DNA of 64,000 bases from a virus: positions 1 to 64,000 of the IMG/VR virus record IMGVR_UViG_3300030451_003654, one strand, 5' to 3'. This document shows, in pieces, positions 51,872 to 60,920 of the stretch. Made by a program: the position numbers and the translations under genes. Below the pieces are notes generated by a model. The model was not told the DNA's origin. It saw only the letters and a program-made list of their open reading frames with translations, and made no database searches. The first letter of the stretch is position 1, and each line of letters begins with the position of its first letter.

Positions 51872-54379
51872 TTATTCGTTAGAAAATGTAATACTTCTAT
51901 ATTTATCTTGATTAATATCCCATAACCCTTCATCACTATCTTTATCAGTTGGTTTAGTTTCATAACCTGTCCATGCTACCCACTTATCTTCATTCATTAT
52001 TGGTACTACTCTAATATGAAATTTACCTTGATACATTTTACCATCTAATATATACTCATGATAACCATCTCTTTGAGCACCTAATTCTATTTTCCCTTCA
52101 TCTAACATTTTATGTTTATCAGGTTCTTCATCTATTTCGGCTAAATATTTTGTAGCCTTACCAAACAATTCATAAATATCTTCAGTATTTTCTTGTTCTA
52201 TTCTCCAACTAAATGTTTTACCCTTAGCAGTATAAATAAAATTTAAATCACCATCTTCTCTTTTCCATACCTCGTATGTATCTGAATCTTTTTCTTCATC
52301 TTTTTTTATAAAATCAGATTCAGGTAATTTAACTAATGTTTTTTCATCATGGTAGAATGTCTTTCTATTACTATTATATAATACACCAAAGGCTTCTCCT
52401 CTTTCTTTAATAAAATTAAATAATCCTTTTTCTAAATTAGTATCAGCAAATACTCTTTTAATTATATCAGGTGCTTTTTGTTTTACCTTTCTAATTAAAT
52501 CTACTTTACTAATCTCACCTTCATTAACTATTTCAGAAACAATTGACATTAACTTACCGCTATCTTTTTTGTATATAGAAGTTAATTCGTCTTTCCATAA
52601 ATCAATATCTATCATAGCATTTTTAGCCATTAGATTATCTTGATAAAATCCTGATAATACAAACCCATCGGTATCAAGAGTAGTATTTAATTCTACTACA
52701 CCATGTATATTATCTGTAATTGAATATGATTTTTTAAGTGCTTCTATATTATAATCTGATGCTGATTTTTTATTATCCTTTGATAAAAATTCTAAAGTAA
52801 TAATTTTTTCAGGTTCTGTAACTTCAGGCTTTTCAATAACCTTAGCACTATATACTGAAAATCCTGTCTTTGTTTTCTTTACTTCATCAACCTTAACTCT
52901 TATAATTTTACCAACTTCTGATTTAATTTTAGTATTAAGTGCTTTACCTACAACTAAGTAATCTCTTTTATCATGTCTTTTTACAGGTTTAACTTCTTCA
53001 TCGCCAATTGGACCTGCACCTAATGTATAACTAAATGTACCATTTTTATTTTTTCTTACTTCTAATACAAGTAAATCTAAATCTACAAACTTTTTCCATT
53101 TAACCCATTTAGGATTTTTCTTCTTCCCTACAATGTATGAGGACTTAGCATCTTTAATCATCACACCTTCTGATGTAGGATTATTCATAATTTCTTTAGC
53201 ATACTCTTCTATTTCTTCTAAGGAGTCAGCCATTCTTGTATTAGATTTACTTGGGAATTGTAGGTATTTATCTGATAACTTAGTAAATTCTCCCATTAGT
53301 AATTTTAATCTTTCTTCAAGTTTATTTTTCCAAATGTGTTCTCCATTTAATCTTAGAATATCAAATACATGAACCCTTAACTCATAATTACTATCATTAT
53401 TTTTTGAATTAATAAATGATATTGTATCGGCTCTATGTAGTGGTTCATCATCTTCATACAAAACAACCTCAGCATCTAATATACATTTAGGGAAATCTTC
53501 GTCTTGCATAATTTTAATTTGTTTATCAAACTTACCTGTAATATCTCTATTATTAAATGAATATACTTTAATTTCTTTTGTTTTATGTATTTGTATTCTC
53601 ATACCGTCATACTTTTCCTGTACTACATATTCTCCTGTAAAACCTTTTATTTCTTTCATATCATCTATTTCAAAAATACGGTACATAGGTTTGTTAGGTA
53701 CAATAAATTCATTTAAAGTATCTTTATCTTCTTTTAAAATTCTTTTAGTATCAGTTAATTCTTGCCATTCAGCAGGACTATGTTCACTTGTATATACTTC
53801 ATACAATAATTCTCTTGCCGCTTGCATTTTAGATTTTAACCTTTTAACATTTACTTCTTCACCATAGTTTTCTTGTAGCCATTCATAGATTTCTCCATCT
53901 GTTAAATCTAAACCTACAAATCCTTCAGTAAATGTATCTTCTAATTTACCAAAATCTTTCCAATTATCTAATGCACCACGACCTGTTCTATATACCCAAT
54001 GTAAAAATATAGCATATAGTTGTTTATTCTCTAATAACTTCTTAGGTAATTCTGAACCATACTTTTTTCTGAATGGGTCTTTAGAGAAAGACTTTTCATC
54101 TTGTATTGTTTTTAGATTTTCATAAATTCTTTTAGCCTTTGCACCTTGCGGGTCTTTAGATTCTTGGCTAAATAATAATGTTTCAGACATTTTATCTCTA
54201 AGTAAATCACCAATTGGTTGAGGACTATCCCAACTTTGTTGTATTTCTTCTACAACAGTTTCCCATTCATCTTTGTAATCTTTTGGTCTTTCTCTCGCAC
54301 TTAAATATGCTACTCTTACTTTATCATAAAGTAGCCTTAAAGACCTTGATAAAGGGTCTATTCTTCCCGCAACAGGCAT
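51872..54379 (-). CDS. ATP-dependent DNA ligase-domain protein in the virion module (835 aa)
   Basis: The nucleotidyltransferase core has motif I EKYDGMRIQIH (Lys near 257), motif III CILDAEVVLYE, motif IV SEGVMIKDA and motif V PKWVKWKKF, followed by an OB-fold-like part. It thus looks enzymatically intact. An N-terminal domain of about 230 residues is unlike the LigI DNA-binding domain. About 300 extra C-terminal residues end in GKFHIRVVPIMNEDKWVAWTGYE, a region I do not recognise. The gene lies between portal-side genes and the protease, not with replication genes. It could be packaged in the virion to seal genome ends or nicks after entry; that is inference. Confidence 0.8.
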   Translation of the reverse strand: MPVAGRIDPLSRSLRLLYDKVRVAYLSARERPKDYKDEWETVVEEIQQSWDSPQPIGDLLRDKMSETLLFSQESKDPQGAKAKRIYENLKTIQDEKSFSKDPFRKKYGSELPKKLLENKQLYAIFLHWVYRTGRGALDNWKDFGKLEDTFTEGFVGLDLTDGEIYEWLQENYGEEVNVKRLKSKMQAARELLYEVYTSEHSPAEWQELTDTKRILKEDKDTLNEFIVPNKPMYRIFEIDDMKEIKGFTGEYVVQEKYDGMRIQIHKTKEIKVYSFNNRDITGKFDKQIKIMQDEDFPKCILDAEVVLYEDDEPLHRADTISFINSKNNDSNYELRVHVFDILRLNGEHIWKNKLEERLKLLMGEFTKLSDKYLQFPSKSNTRMADSLEEIEEYAKEIMNNPTSEGVMIKDAKSSYIVGKKKNPKWVKWKKFVDLDLLVLEVRKNKNGTFSYTLGAGPIGDEEVKPVKRHDKRDYLVVGKALNTKIKSEVGKIIRVKVDEVKKTKTGFSVYSAKVIEKPEVTEPEKIITLEFLSKDNKKSASDYNIEALKKSYSITDNIHGVVELNTTLDTDGFVLSGFYQDNLMAKNAMIDIDLWKDELTSIYKKDSGKLMSIVSEIVNEGEISKVDLIRKVKQKAPDIIKRVFADTNLEKGLFNFIKERGEAFGVLYNSNRKTFYHDEKTLVKLPESDFIKKDEEKDSDTYEVWKREDGDLNFIYTAKGKTFSWRIEQENTEDIYELFGKATKYLAEIDEEPDKHKMLDEGKIELGAQRDGYHEYILDGKMYQGKFHIRVVPIMNEDKWVAWTGYETKPTDKDSDEGLWDINQDKYRSITFSNE

Positions 54380-54387
54380 TTAAACAC

Positions 54388-54924
54388 CTACTTCATATCA
54401 TTAGGTTTTAATGCCGTAGGGGAATCTACTCTTGTAGTATCTAAAAACTTTTCAAGTTGTGCAGTAACTTCTTGTAATTTTCTTAAAAGTGCTTTACCTT
54501 CAGAAGTACTCATAGGATTCATAGCCTTTCTTTCTTCAGTTAAATCATCTTTTATTTCACTTGCTGCTAAAGCCCCACCTGCTAATGCTAATTGAGGAAC
54601 AAGATTTTCAATGTTATCATCTTCATCTTCCTTTGAAATAGAATCTCCTGTAAAATCTCTTGATGGTACTCTTCTATTAGGTACAAATCCTTTAGAAATA
54701 GTTTGTTCAATAGGCTTTGCAGTTAATCTAACTACATCTACTTTCTGTCCTTTCTTTTGGCTTGGCGTTGTAGGTTTTACATTAGGGTCAATATTACTTC
54801 CTAAATGATTAGAAAGTAGATTTGCTAATTCTACTAATTGTGTAATTACTGCCGTTGTTCTATCATCTTCATGTGAATGAACCGCAAAGTCCATTGTTAC
54901 ATCTGTTTCAGGTTTCCAATCCAT
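54388..54924 (-). CDS. Unknown virion-module protein (178 aa)
   Basis: ATG 54924 follows GGTGAGTAAA overlapping the upstream stop. A short alanine/leucine-rich segment (LVPQLALAGGALAASEI) lies near residue 112 and a helix near the C-terminus (SEGKALLRKLQEVTAQLEKFL). The MDWK opening is also found as AKMDWKEIDELV in the next protein upstream and SEMSWEELNDLV at the scaffold C-terminus, so these may carry a shared short motif. Function unknown. Confidence 0.6.
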   Translation of the reverse strand: MDWKPETDVTMDFAVHSHEDDRTTAVITQLVELANLLSNHLGSNIDPNVKPTTPSQKKGQKVDVVRLTAKPIEQTISKGFVPNRRVPSRDFTGDSISKEDEDDNIENLVPQLALAGGALAASEIKDDLTEERKAMNPMSTSEGKALLRKLQEVTAQLEKFLDTTRVDSPTALKPNDMK

Positions 54925-54925
54925 T

Positions 54926-55153
54926 TTACTCACCACTCATTTTTACTACTAATTCGTCTATTTCCTTCCAATCCATCTTTGCAATTGTATCAGCACTTGG
55001 TACTCTACTTGCTGTTTGAATTGATGGTTTCATTCCTTCTACTTTAACAAGACCTGACTTTAGTAAAACATTATCAGCATTAAATACTGTTGTTTCTAAG
55101 GTCTTGATTCTATCTACTAATTCTTTTAATAATAATGTTAATTCTTCATCCAT
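54926..55153 (-). CDS. Small coiled-coil protein with C-terminal MDWKEIDELV motif (75 aa)
   Basis: Start ATG 55153 follows GGTGAGTAAAA. The N-terminal 25 residues are a coiled coil. The C-terminus PSADTIAKMDWKEIDELVVKMSGE resembles the scaffold C-terminus DDVIAKMDNISEMSWEELNDLVSEV. Such a match suggests a shared capsid- or portal-binding tail. No catalytic motif. Confidence 0.65.
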   Translation of the reverse strand: MDEELTLLLKELVDRIKTLETTVFNADNVLLKSGLVKVEGMKPSIQTASRVPSADTIAKMDWKEIDELVVKMSGE

Positions 55154-55155
55154 TT

Positions 55156-57663
55156 TTACTCACCGCTTTTTGGGTATATCATTTCTCTTAATTCTCTATA
55201 CAATTTTTCATAATCCTTGCGTAATCTTGTCGCTAATTTTACTACTTTAATATTCTCATCATCTAACCTAAGAACCTTCTTGTTTAGTTTCTTATCTCCC
55301 TTAACAACACCTAATGTCCTTAATAATCTGATGAGTTCTGACAACTTAAGGAAATCATGCCCGAAGTATTCTGTGGGGTCGGCAATATTTAAAATTGCCT
55401 TTATTTTCTTCTTTTGTCTTTTGTTTAGAGATTCTAATATAATACCTACATCTTCTTTAATAAGAATGTCATCCTCTTCTCCCAATACTAATAATAAATT
55501 ATCAAGAGATTTTTTAGTTTCTTCTAAATTTTTGTATATTCCAGGTTTATATCTAACATATTTTGTTCTTTCATATGTCTTAGGTTTTCCTTTTTTGTCA
55601 CGAACAATACCCATATTATTACGCTGTGTTTCTGTAACTTTTTGTTTTCTCCAACCTACCATTCTATGAATTTCCTCATCTGTATATTTTCTTGTACCAT
55701 CTGTATTTTTAATACGCCTCAATCTTATAGTTTCTTTATCTACCCATGCATATAATTTTTTACCTGCTTCTTTTGGTTCAACTTCTTGAGTTACTAAATT
55801 TACTTTTTTACCTGCTTCTTGTTGTGTTGGTAATGCGCTTGGTGCTATTTTACTTGGCTTTAAAAACTCTACATCAATTTCAGTATCAACTCTAAGTAAT
55901 CTTCTTAGAATAGTAGAAGATTTATACAATTCCATAAAAGTAGTAATAATATATGAAAGGATAGTTTCTCCGTAAATTTCTTCACTTAACATTTTAGTAA
56001 TATTTTCTTCTATTACTTTTAATTCATCAGCATCTCTACCTTTATATTTAGTACTCAATCCTTCTCCTTTGGCAATATCTATTAAATCTTCAATGACAGA
56101 CCTAACTTCGCTTGAATTACCATAAGCCTTCAAGATTTTACTAAATCTTGGACCTAATCTAAATTTAATTTTATTATCTGAATCAATTACCACACCCTTT
56201 CTAACAGCATTAACTAATTTAGGAAGAATATCATTCTCAAACATTCTTAATTTAGCAAAATCTCCAACCTTTGTATCTGATTTACTTCTCATTAATCCAT
56301 CTCTAATACCTTGTAAAAAGTATGCAAAGTCTTCTTCAGATGTATTAGAATCTACAATATAATCATCCCAAACATCATTAAATAGAGTTACAAGATTATT
56401 AATTGTATTCTTTTTACCTGTAATAAGTTGAGGATATTCAGGTAAAATATCAGCAATTTTTTCTATATATTTATATTTACTTCTTTCAGATAGTTTTACC
56501 CAATTTTGATATGACTTAGAATAACCCATTTTCTTTAACCAATATTCTCCAATAGGTCTAAGATATTGATTATTAAACCATGTATCTCTTGTTAAATCAA
56601 TAGTTTCAAATCCTTTAAAGAAATCTACATTAGATATATTTCTTGAATCTCCCGTACCAAAATTAATTCTAATACTTGTTTGTCTTGATTTATCTCTCGA
56701 TGTATTAAATTTAGAATCTTGTCCTATTTCCATACCTTTTTCTTTTGCTTCAATTTGTGAAGGAGAAATATTTACATTTCTTCCTACCTGTCTATTTTTT
56801 ATATCTTTTTCTAACTCAACCTTAATTTCTTCTAAGGCTTCTCTATCTTCATCAGATATTTCTTTTTCATTTAAAAATTTCTGTAATCTAAGTAAAGATT
56901 CTTTAGTAGGGCTATATAGAGAACCAACTAAATTTAATAAATCCATAAAACTTTTGTAACTTTCTTCTCTATTAGCCGCATTTTTAATCCATTCGTCTAA
57001 TAATTTTTGACCTTCAGTTTTTGCTGCTTCTTCTTCAGCCCTTTGTTTTTCTTGTTCAAGTTTTCTTGCGGCAGTTGCTAATGCTGCTCTATCTAACTTA
57101 ACTTTATCTTCTTTATCTTTTATTTTTTGCTGTTTCTTTCTTTCCTTTGCCTGTTCTCTACGGGCAATATTAAGATTCTTTTCATATTCAGCAATTTGCA
57201 TTTTAATATCTTTAAGAGATTCTTCAGGATGTTTTTGTTGTAAATATTCAAGCATTACCTTTTCTTCTTCTTTACCATCAGGATATTTTTTAATTAATTC
57301 AGGTTTTAGGTTTTCTTTTATTTCATTAGCAAGAGCCTCACCTCTTTTTTCCTGTCCACCTATATATGTTAATCTACCATTAACCATTTGTTTTTCAGGA
57401 TGTTTTTCTAATATTTCCTTCTTCTTTTCTTCAAAGTATGAATCTAAAATTGTAGGATATTGGAAAGATATAAAAGAAACTTTATCATCGTTAAATTGTT
57501 TCAATTGGATAATTAATCTTGTATCAAGAGAAACATCTCTTAACAATTTTTTAACTTCTTCTTCTGTAATAGCCTTAGTAATATAATCACTATCTACTAA
57601 AGCGTAGAAAAGTCTTTGATAAAGACTCTTATGTAAATTATAAACTAAGACGGATGATTGCAT
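55156..57663 (-). CDS. Large coiled-coil virion-module protein (835 aa)
   Basis: The start is ATG 57663; a TTG two codons earlier is not needed. Residues about 150-235 are a long Lys/Glu/Arg coiled coil (ARREQAKERKKQQKIKDKED...). The remaining parts are helical and basic, with RKYTDEEIHRMVGWRKQKV near 675. No enzymatic motif is recognised. Between portal and the ligase-domain gene, it may be an internal head or ejected protein. Confidence 0.6.
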   Translation of the reverse strand: MQSSVLVYNLHKSLYQRLFYALVDSDYITKAITEEEVKKLLRDVSLDTRLIIQLKQFNDDKVSFISFQYPTILDSYFEEKKKEILEKHPEKQMVNGRLTYIGGQEKRGEALANEIKENLKPELIKKYPDGKEEEKVMLEYLQQKHPEESLKDIKMQIAEYEKNLNIARREQAKERKKQQKIKDKEDKVKLDRAALATAARKLEQEKQRAEEEAAKTEGQKLLDEWIKNAANREESYKSFMDLLNLVGSLYSPTKESLLRLQKFLNEKEISDEDREALEEIKVELEKDIKNRQVGRNVNISPSQIEAKEKGMEIGQDSKFNTSRDKSRQTSIRINFGTGDSRNISNVDFFKGFETIDLTRDTWFNNQYLRPIGEYWLKKMGYSKSYQNWVKLSERSKYKYIEKIADILPEYPQLITGKKNTINNLVTLFNDVWDDYIVDSNTSEEDFAYFLQGIRDGLMRSKSDTKVGDFAKLRMFENDILPKLVNAVRKGVVIDSDNKIKFRLGPRFSKILKAYGNSSEVRSVIEDLIDIAKGEGLSTKYKGRDADELKVIEENITKMLSEEIYGETILSYIITTFMELYKSSTILRRLLRVDTEIDVEFLKPSKIAPSALPTQQEAGKKVNLVTQEVEPKEAGKKLYAWVDKETIRLRRIKNTDGTRKYTDEEIHRMVGWRKQKVTETQRNNMGIVRDKKGKPKTYERTKYVRYKPGIYKNLEETKKSLDNLLLVLGEEDDILIKEDVGIILESLNKRQKKKIKAILNIADPTEYFGHDFLKLSELIRLLRTLGVVKGDKKLNKKVLRLDDENIKVVKLATRLRKDYEKLYRELREMIYPKSGE

Positions 57664-57665
57664 AA

Positions 57666-57890
57666 TCAAACTTCCTTCATCTTCTTGTTTATTTTTGGAC
57701 CGCCTGTAATAAATCCTGGAATTGATTGTTCATTAATTCCTTTATTTACGGGTGGGTGTTCATGAACCCCTGCTGGAACTGTATTTACAGTTTGCTTTTC
57801 CGCTTTAGGTTCTTGATTAACCTTCTTTCTAAGATTATCAATTTTTGCTCTTGCTTCTTCTAATTTTCTATTAATTATATTATTATTCAT
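57666..57890 (-). CDS. Small helical protein after the portal gene (74 aa)
   Basis: The start is ATG 57890, right after the portal stop with GGAGAG upstream; a longer in-frame extension overlapping the portal gene is rejected. The product is a helix (NRKLEEARAKIDNLRKKV) followed by a proline-rich tail. Function unknown. Confidence 0.6.
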   Translation of the reverse strand: MNNNIINRKLEEARAKIDNLRKKVNQEPKAEKQTVNTVPAGVHEHPPVNKGINEQSIPGFITGGPKINKKMKEV

Positions 57891-57891
57891 T

Positions 57892-59520
57892 TTAACCAAC
57901 TCTCCTTTCTGTTCTTCTATCAACATTGTTATTTGCTGCTTCTTTAGGTAATCCCATATTTCTATTAGGTGGACCGACACTCATTGAGGGTTTATTTCTT
58001 GTTTGTCCTCCACCTTGCCCTAATAAATTCTGTTCTGCTAATTGTCCTAATTGACTCGCATCAATATCTGTTCCTGCATATGGGTCAGTTTCTAATTTTT
58101 TATCAGGTTGCTTTTCACCCATAGGTTTTTCTTCTTCTTTTGGCGGAGGCTTTGAATAAATAAAGTTTCCATCTTCATCCATATCTACTTCAAATCCTAA
58201 ATTCTTAATTTGAGTAGCAAGGTTAATTTCAATTTCTCTCCTTCTTAATTCGGCTACATTATCTTCTTCTTCAGAACGAAGTAGAATTAAATTCCAATCA
58301 GTAATACCAAATTGTTTTAACAAGAATGGGAATAAATATTGATTATATACATTTTGCGCTAATTCAACAGAACGATTAGTTACAAGAATTTGCATACCCT
58401 CGTTATTTAAACCACCGCTTGTAGATGTATCTCCTTGAAAGATTTTACTTACACCATAGAAAGCACCAATTCTATCTCTCAAATCATCTTTTACATTTAT
58501 GTAATCCATTTCTTTAAGAGTATTCATAAATTGTACCCATTCAATACTACCTTTACTACCGCCATCTGTTTCAATACCCATAATAGGAATATAATGTGGG
58601 TCTTTCTCTAACTTCTCTTTAACTCCTTTCCAATACTTTACAAGAGATTCCATGTTATTTGTTTGTACTGCAAGAATACCTCTTGGTGCTCTTGCTTTTG
58701 TATAAGAAGTATTTACATAATTTTCCATAGCAATTAATGTAGTAATATGACTCCATAGAGTTAGAATAGGTGAAAAACCATAAAGTCTTGAAGGGTTATA
58801 CTTACTCAAGTGCATAACTTCTCCCTCTACAAAGTATTGGTCTTTACCGTGTACTCTATTTATATAATGTATAGGGTGTAATTTAGAACCACATTCGGGG
58901 CAACTTGCTAATGGGTCTGTTTCAAAAATCTCTCTATGTGTTAAACAAGTATAATGAGAATTTCCTCTATTACCTTCTTCATCAACATCTATATACATTG
59001 TTAATGGGTCGCCTCTATAAATTTCTTTTATTTTATGTAGGGCTACACAACCTTCGTTATCTAAGTAATATTCTTTTACTAAAATTAAGAAAGCATCATC
59101 AGCAATATTCAAATCAGCCTCTATTTCTTTTAATACATCAATAAATTTTTGCTCAGAACTATTTACATACCCATTAAAGAATTTTTCAGCATAAATTTTT
59201 TGTTGTTGTGATGGTGCTCTTAAACTCTTACTACCACAATTTCTACAAACATCTGTTTCCTTTTCATGCTTTGTACCGCAATCATTACATATTTTAAAGA
59301 AAGATTTATTCCATTCAAAACCTCTTCTGAATATTTCAGTCTTTAATTGTGTAATACATGTCCTAACAATAGTAGATTGATTAGCAACATCATATAATAC
59401 AGGTCCAATAATATGTTGTACATTTCTTTTTTCCTGTATTCCTAAATTATAAACTTCTTTGGCAAGTGGATTAGGGGTTTTTCTACGAACAAATTTCCCT
59501 AAGTAATCTCTTAATCCCAT
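57892..59520 (-). CDS. Portal protein with two zinc-ribbon-like inserts (542 aa)
   Basis: The portal pattern is clear: N-terminal helices, a wing with IKEIYRGDP, then EVMHLSKYNPSRLYGFSPILTLWSHI, the stem/clip region and the GAFYGVSKIFQGDTSTSG motif with a C-terminal helix NVYNQYLFPFLLKQFG. Two metal-type clusters are inserted: Cys78, Cys81, Cys92, Cys95 and Cys192, His195, Cys207, Cys210. Zinc sites are unusual in portals. The dodecameric ring forms the DNA entry channel. ATG 59520 overlaps the LAGLIDADG gene stop. Confidence 0.9.
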   Translation of the reverse strand: MGLRDYLGKFVRRKTPNPLAKEVYNLGIQEKRNVQHIIGPVLYDVANQSTIVRTCITQLKTEIFRRGFEWNKSFFKICNDCGTKHEKETDVCRNCGSKSLRAPSQQQKIYAEKFFNGYVNSSEQKFIDVLKEIEADLNIADDAFLILVKEYYLDNEGCVALHKIKEIYRGDPLTMYIDVDEEGNRGNSHYTCLTHREIFETDPLASCPECGSKLHPIHYINRVHGKDQYFVEGEVMHLSKYNPSRLYGFSPILTLWSHITTLIAMENYVNTSYTKARAPRGILAVQTNNMESLVKYWKGVKEKLEKDPHYIPIMGIETDGGSKGSIEWVQFMNTLKEMDYINVKDDLRDRIGAFYGVSKIFQGDTSTSGGLNNEGMQILVTNRSVELAQNVYNQYLFPFLLKQFGITDWNLILLRSEEEDNVAELRRREIEINLATQIKNLGFEVDMDEDGNFIYSKPPPKEEEKPMGEKQPDKKLETDPYAGTDIDASQLGQLAEQNLLGQGGGQTRNKPSMSVGPPNRNMGLPKEAANNNVDRRTERRVG

Positions 59521-60920
59521 CAGACCACCCCACTTTCCATACTATCCATCAATTGCATCTTACAATTATCATGGTATTTAACAACTACTTCGGGGTCTAT
59601 ATCATATTTTTCAAATTCTTTAACGCCTTGACCTCTTGAATCCTTCCAATTCTCATATTTAATTAGTTTAAATATTTCCTGTAATCGGGGTTTAGCCCAT
59701 TCTTCTCTCTTAAAATTTTTCTTGATTCTAATCGCCTCTTGAATTAATCTACCCTGTGTTTGTTTCATTCTAAGATGTGGTATGCACTTTTCTAAAATTG
59801 TTGTGATGTCGTCTTGACTGTAAAAATTTAACCTGTGTTGGCTTCTACTATTTTCTCCTACTTTTTGGTCTAAGTGTAATCTCCCACATTTTAATTCCTT
59901 TTCTAATTCTTGGAAAAATGCTTTACCTCTTTTACCCGTAGCAATCATTCCTACTCTTGGTGCTAAAGAAGAATCCATTGTAATGTAGCCATCGGAATCA
60001 ATAAATCCCGCTACATAGGAATATAAATCTTTCTTAATTAAATGTTTCACTAAGTAGTACTCATTATCTACTTTAGTAGCACCTATCTTCATTAACATTT
60101 TTGAAATAGATTGGGGTGTTGAAATTTTAGAATGTCCTTTAGATAATCTGGAGTGAATTTCATTAGAAGATAATCCTTGATTATTACAAATAATTTCTCT
60201 TACACTCTTTTCAATCATTTCTTTCTTAGATTTTCTTATAGATTGATGAGGTATATCTTTTAATAATTTTCTTAATTCATTTCTACTTTCTCTTAAAATA
60301 ATATAATTATTTGAATATTGTGTGCCGTAATCTAATGATTTCATTTCTAAATCGCTTTCCCACATCTTACAACATAATTCTATGATACTCTTTCTTGTTT
60401 CACCATCTTTAATATTATGCAACTTTTGTATTTGTGAAGGGTTATAACCTAATCTTTTAAATCCTGATTGATATGGTTTTAACCAATAAATTGTATCTAA
60501 AGATTTTTGTAAATATTCTTCATACGCAGTAATTAAATGGTCTATACCTTTTGAAATTTTAATCTTTTCTTCACCTTTAAAATTTCTTCTCATATCTCTT
60601 AATTCCTTAACTAAATCAGGAATATTCTTATTAGATACAATAGGTTCTACGGGAAGTTGTTGAATATAATCACTTGCTTCAGTTAAATTAATTTGTAATG
60701 TTTTAGAAATATCTTTTAGAATATCTACCTCATTACCGTATTGAGTGGATAACCATTGACCTACATTACTCTTGTTAAACTGTTCTTTAATTTTATCTTT
60801 AACAGGTTTAACTTCTTGGTCTAACATTCTTTTTTCATCTTCTACTCTTTTAATTTCTTGAACATCTCGTTCTAATTCTTCTATATCAATATCATCATCC
60901 TGTTTAAAGATTAATACCAT
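59520..60920 (-). CDS. LAGLIDADG-domain protein in the packaging module (466 aa)
   Basis: The C-terminal 150 residues contain YVAGFIDSDGYIT (near 300), a LAGLIDADG motif with the acidic catalytic residue, and the fold's usual strands and helices. Before it, residues about 235-290 look like a winged helix (EIICNNQGLSSNEIHSRL...). The first 230 residues are coiled coil and helical. ATG 60920 has GGGAGGTG upstream and overlaps the terminase end; the longer frame to 60974 is rejected. It may be a free-standing homing nuclease or a small-terminase-like DNA-recognition protein that acquired the domain. Confidence 0.8.
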   Translation of the reverse strand: MVLIFKQDDDIDIEELERDVQEIKRVEDEKRMLDQEVKPVKDKIKEQFNKSNVGQWLSTQYGNEVDILKDISKTLQINLTEASDYIQQLPVEPIVSNKNIPDLVKELRDMRRNFKGEEKIKISKGIDHLITAYEEYLQKSLDTIYWLKPYQSGFKRLGYNPSQIQKLHNIKDGETRKSIIELCCKMWESDLEMKSLDYGTQYSNNYIILRESRNELRKLLKDIPHQSIRKSKKEMIEKSVREIICNNQGLSSNEIHSRLSKGHSKISTPQSISKMLMKIGATKVDNEYYLVKHLIKKDLYSYVAGFIDSDGYITMDSSLAPRVGMIATGKRGKAFFQELEKELKCGRLHLDQKVGENSRSQHRLNFYSQDDITTILEKCIPHLRMKQTQGRLIQEAIRIKKNFKREEWAKPRLQEIFKLIKYENWKDSRGQGVKEFEKYDIDPEVVVKYHDNCKMQLMDSMESGVV

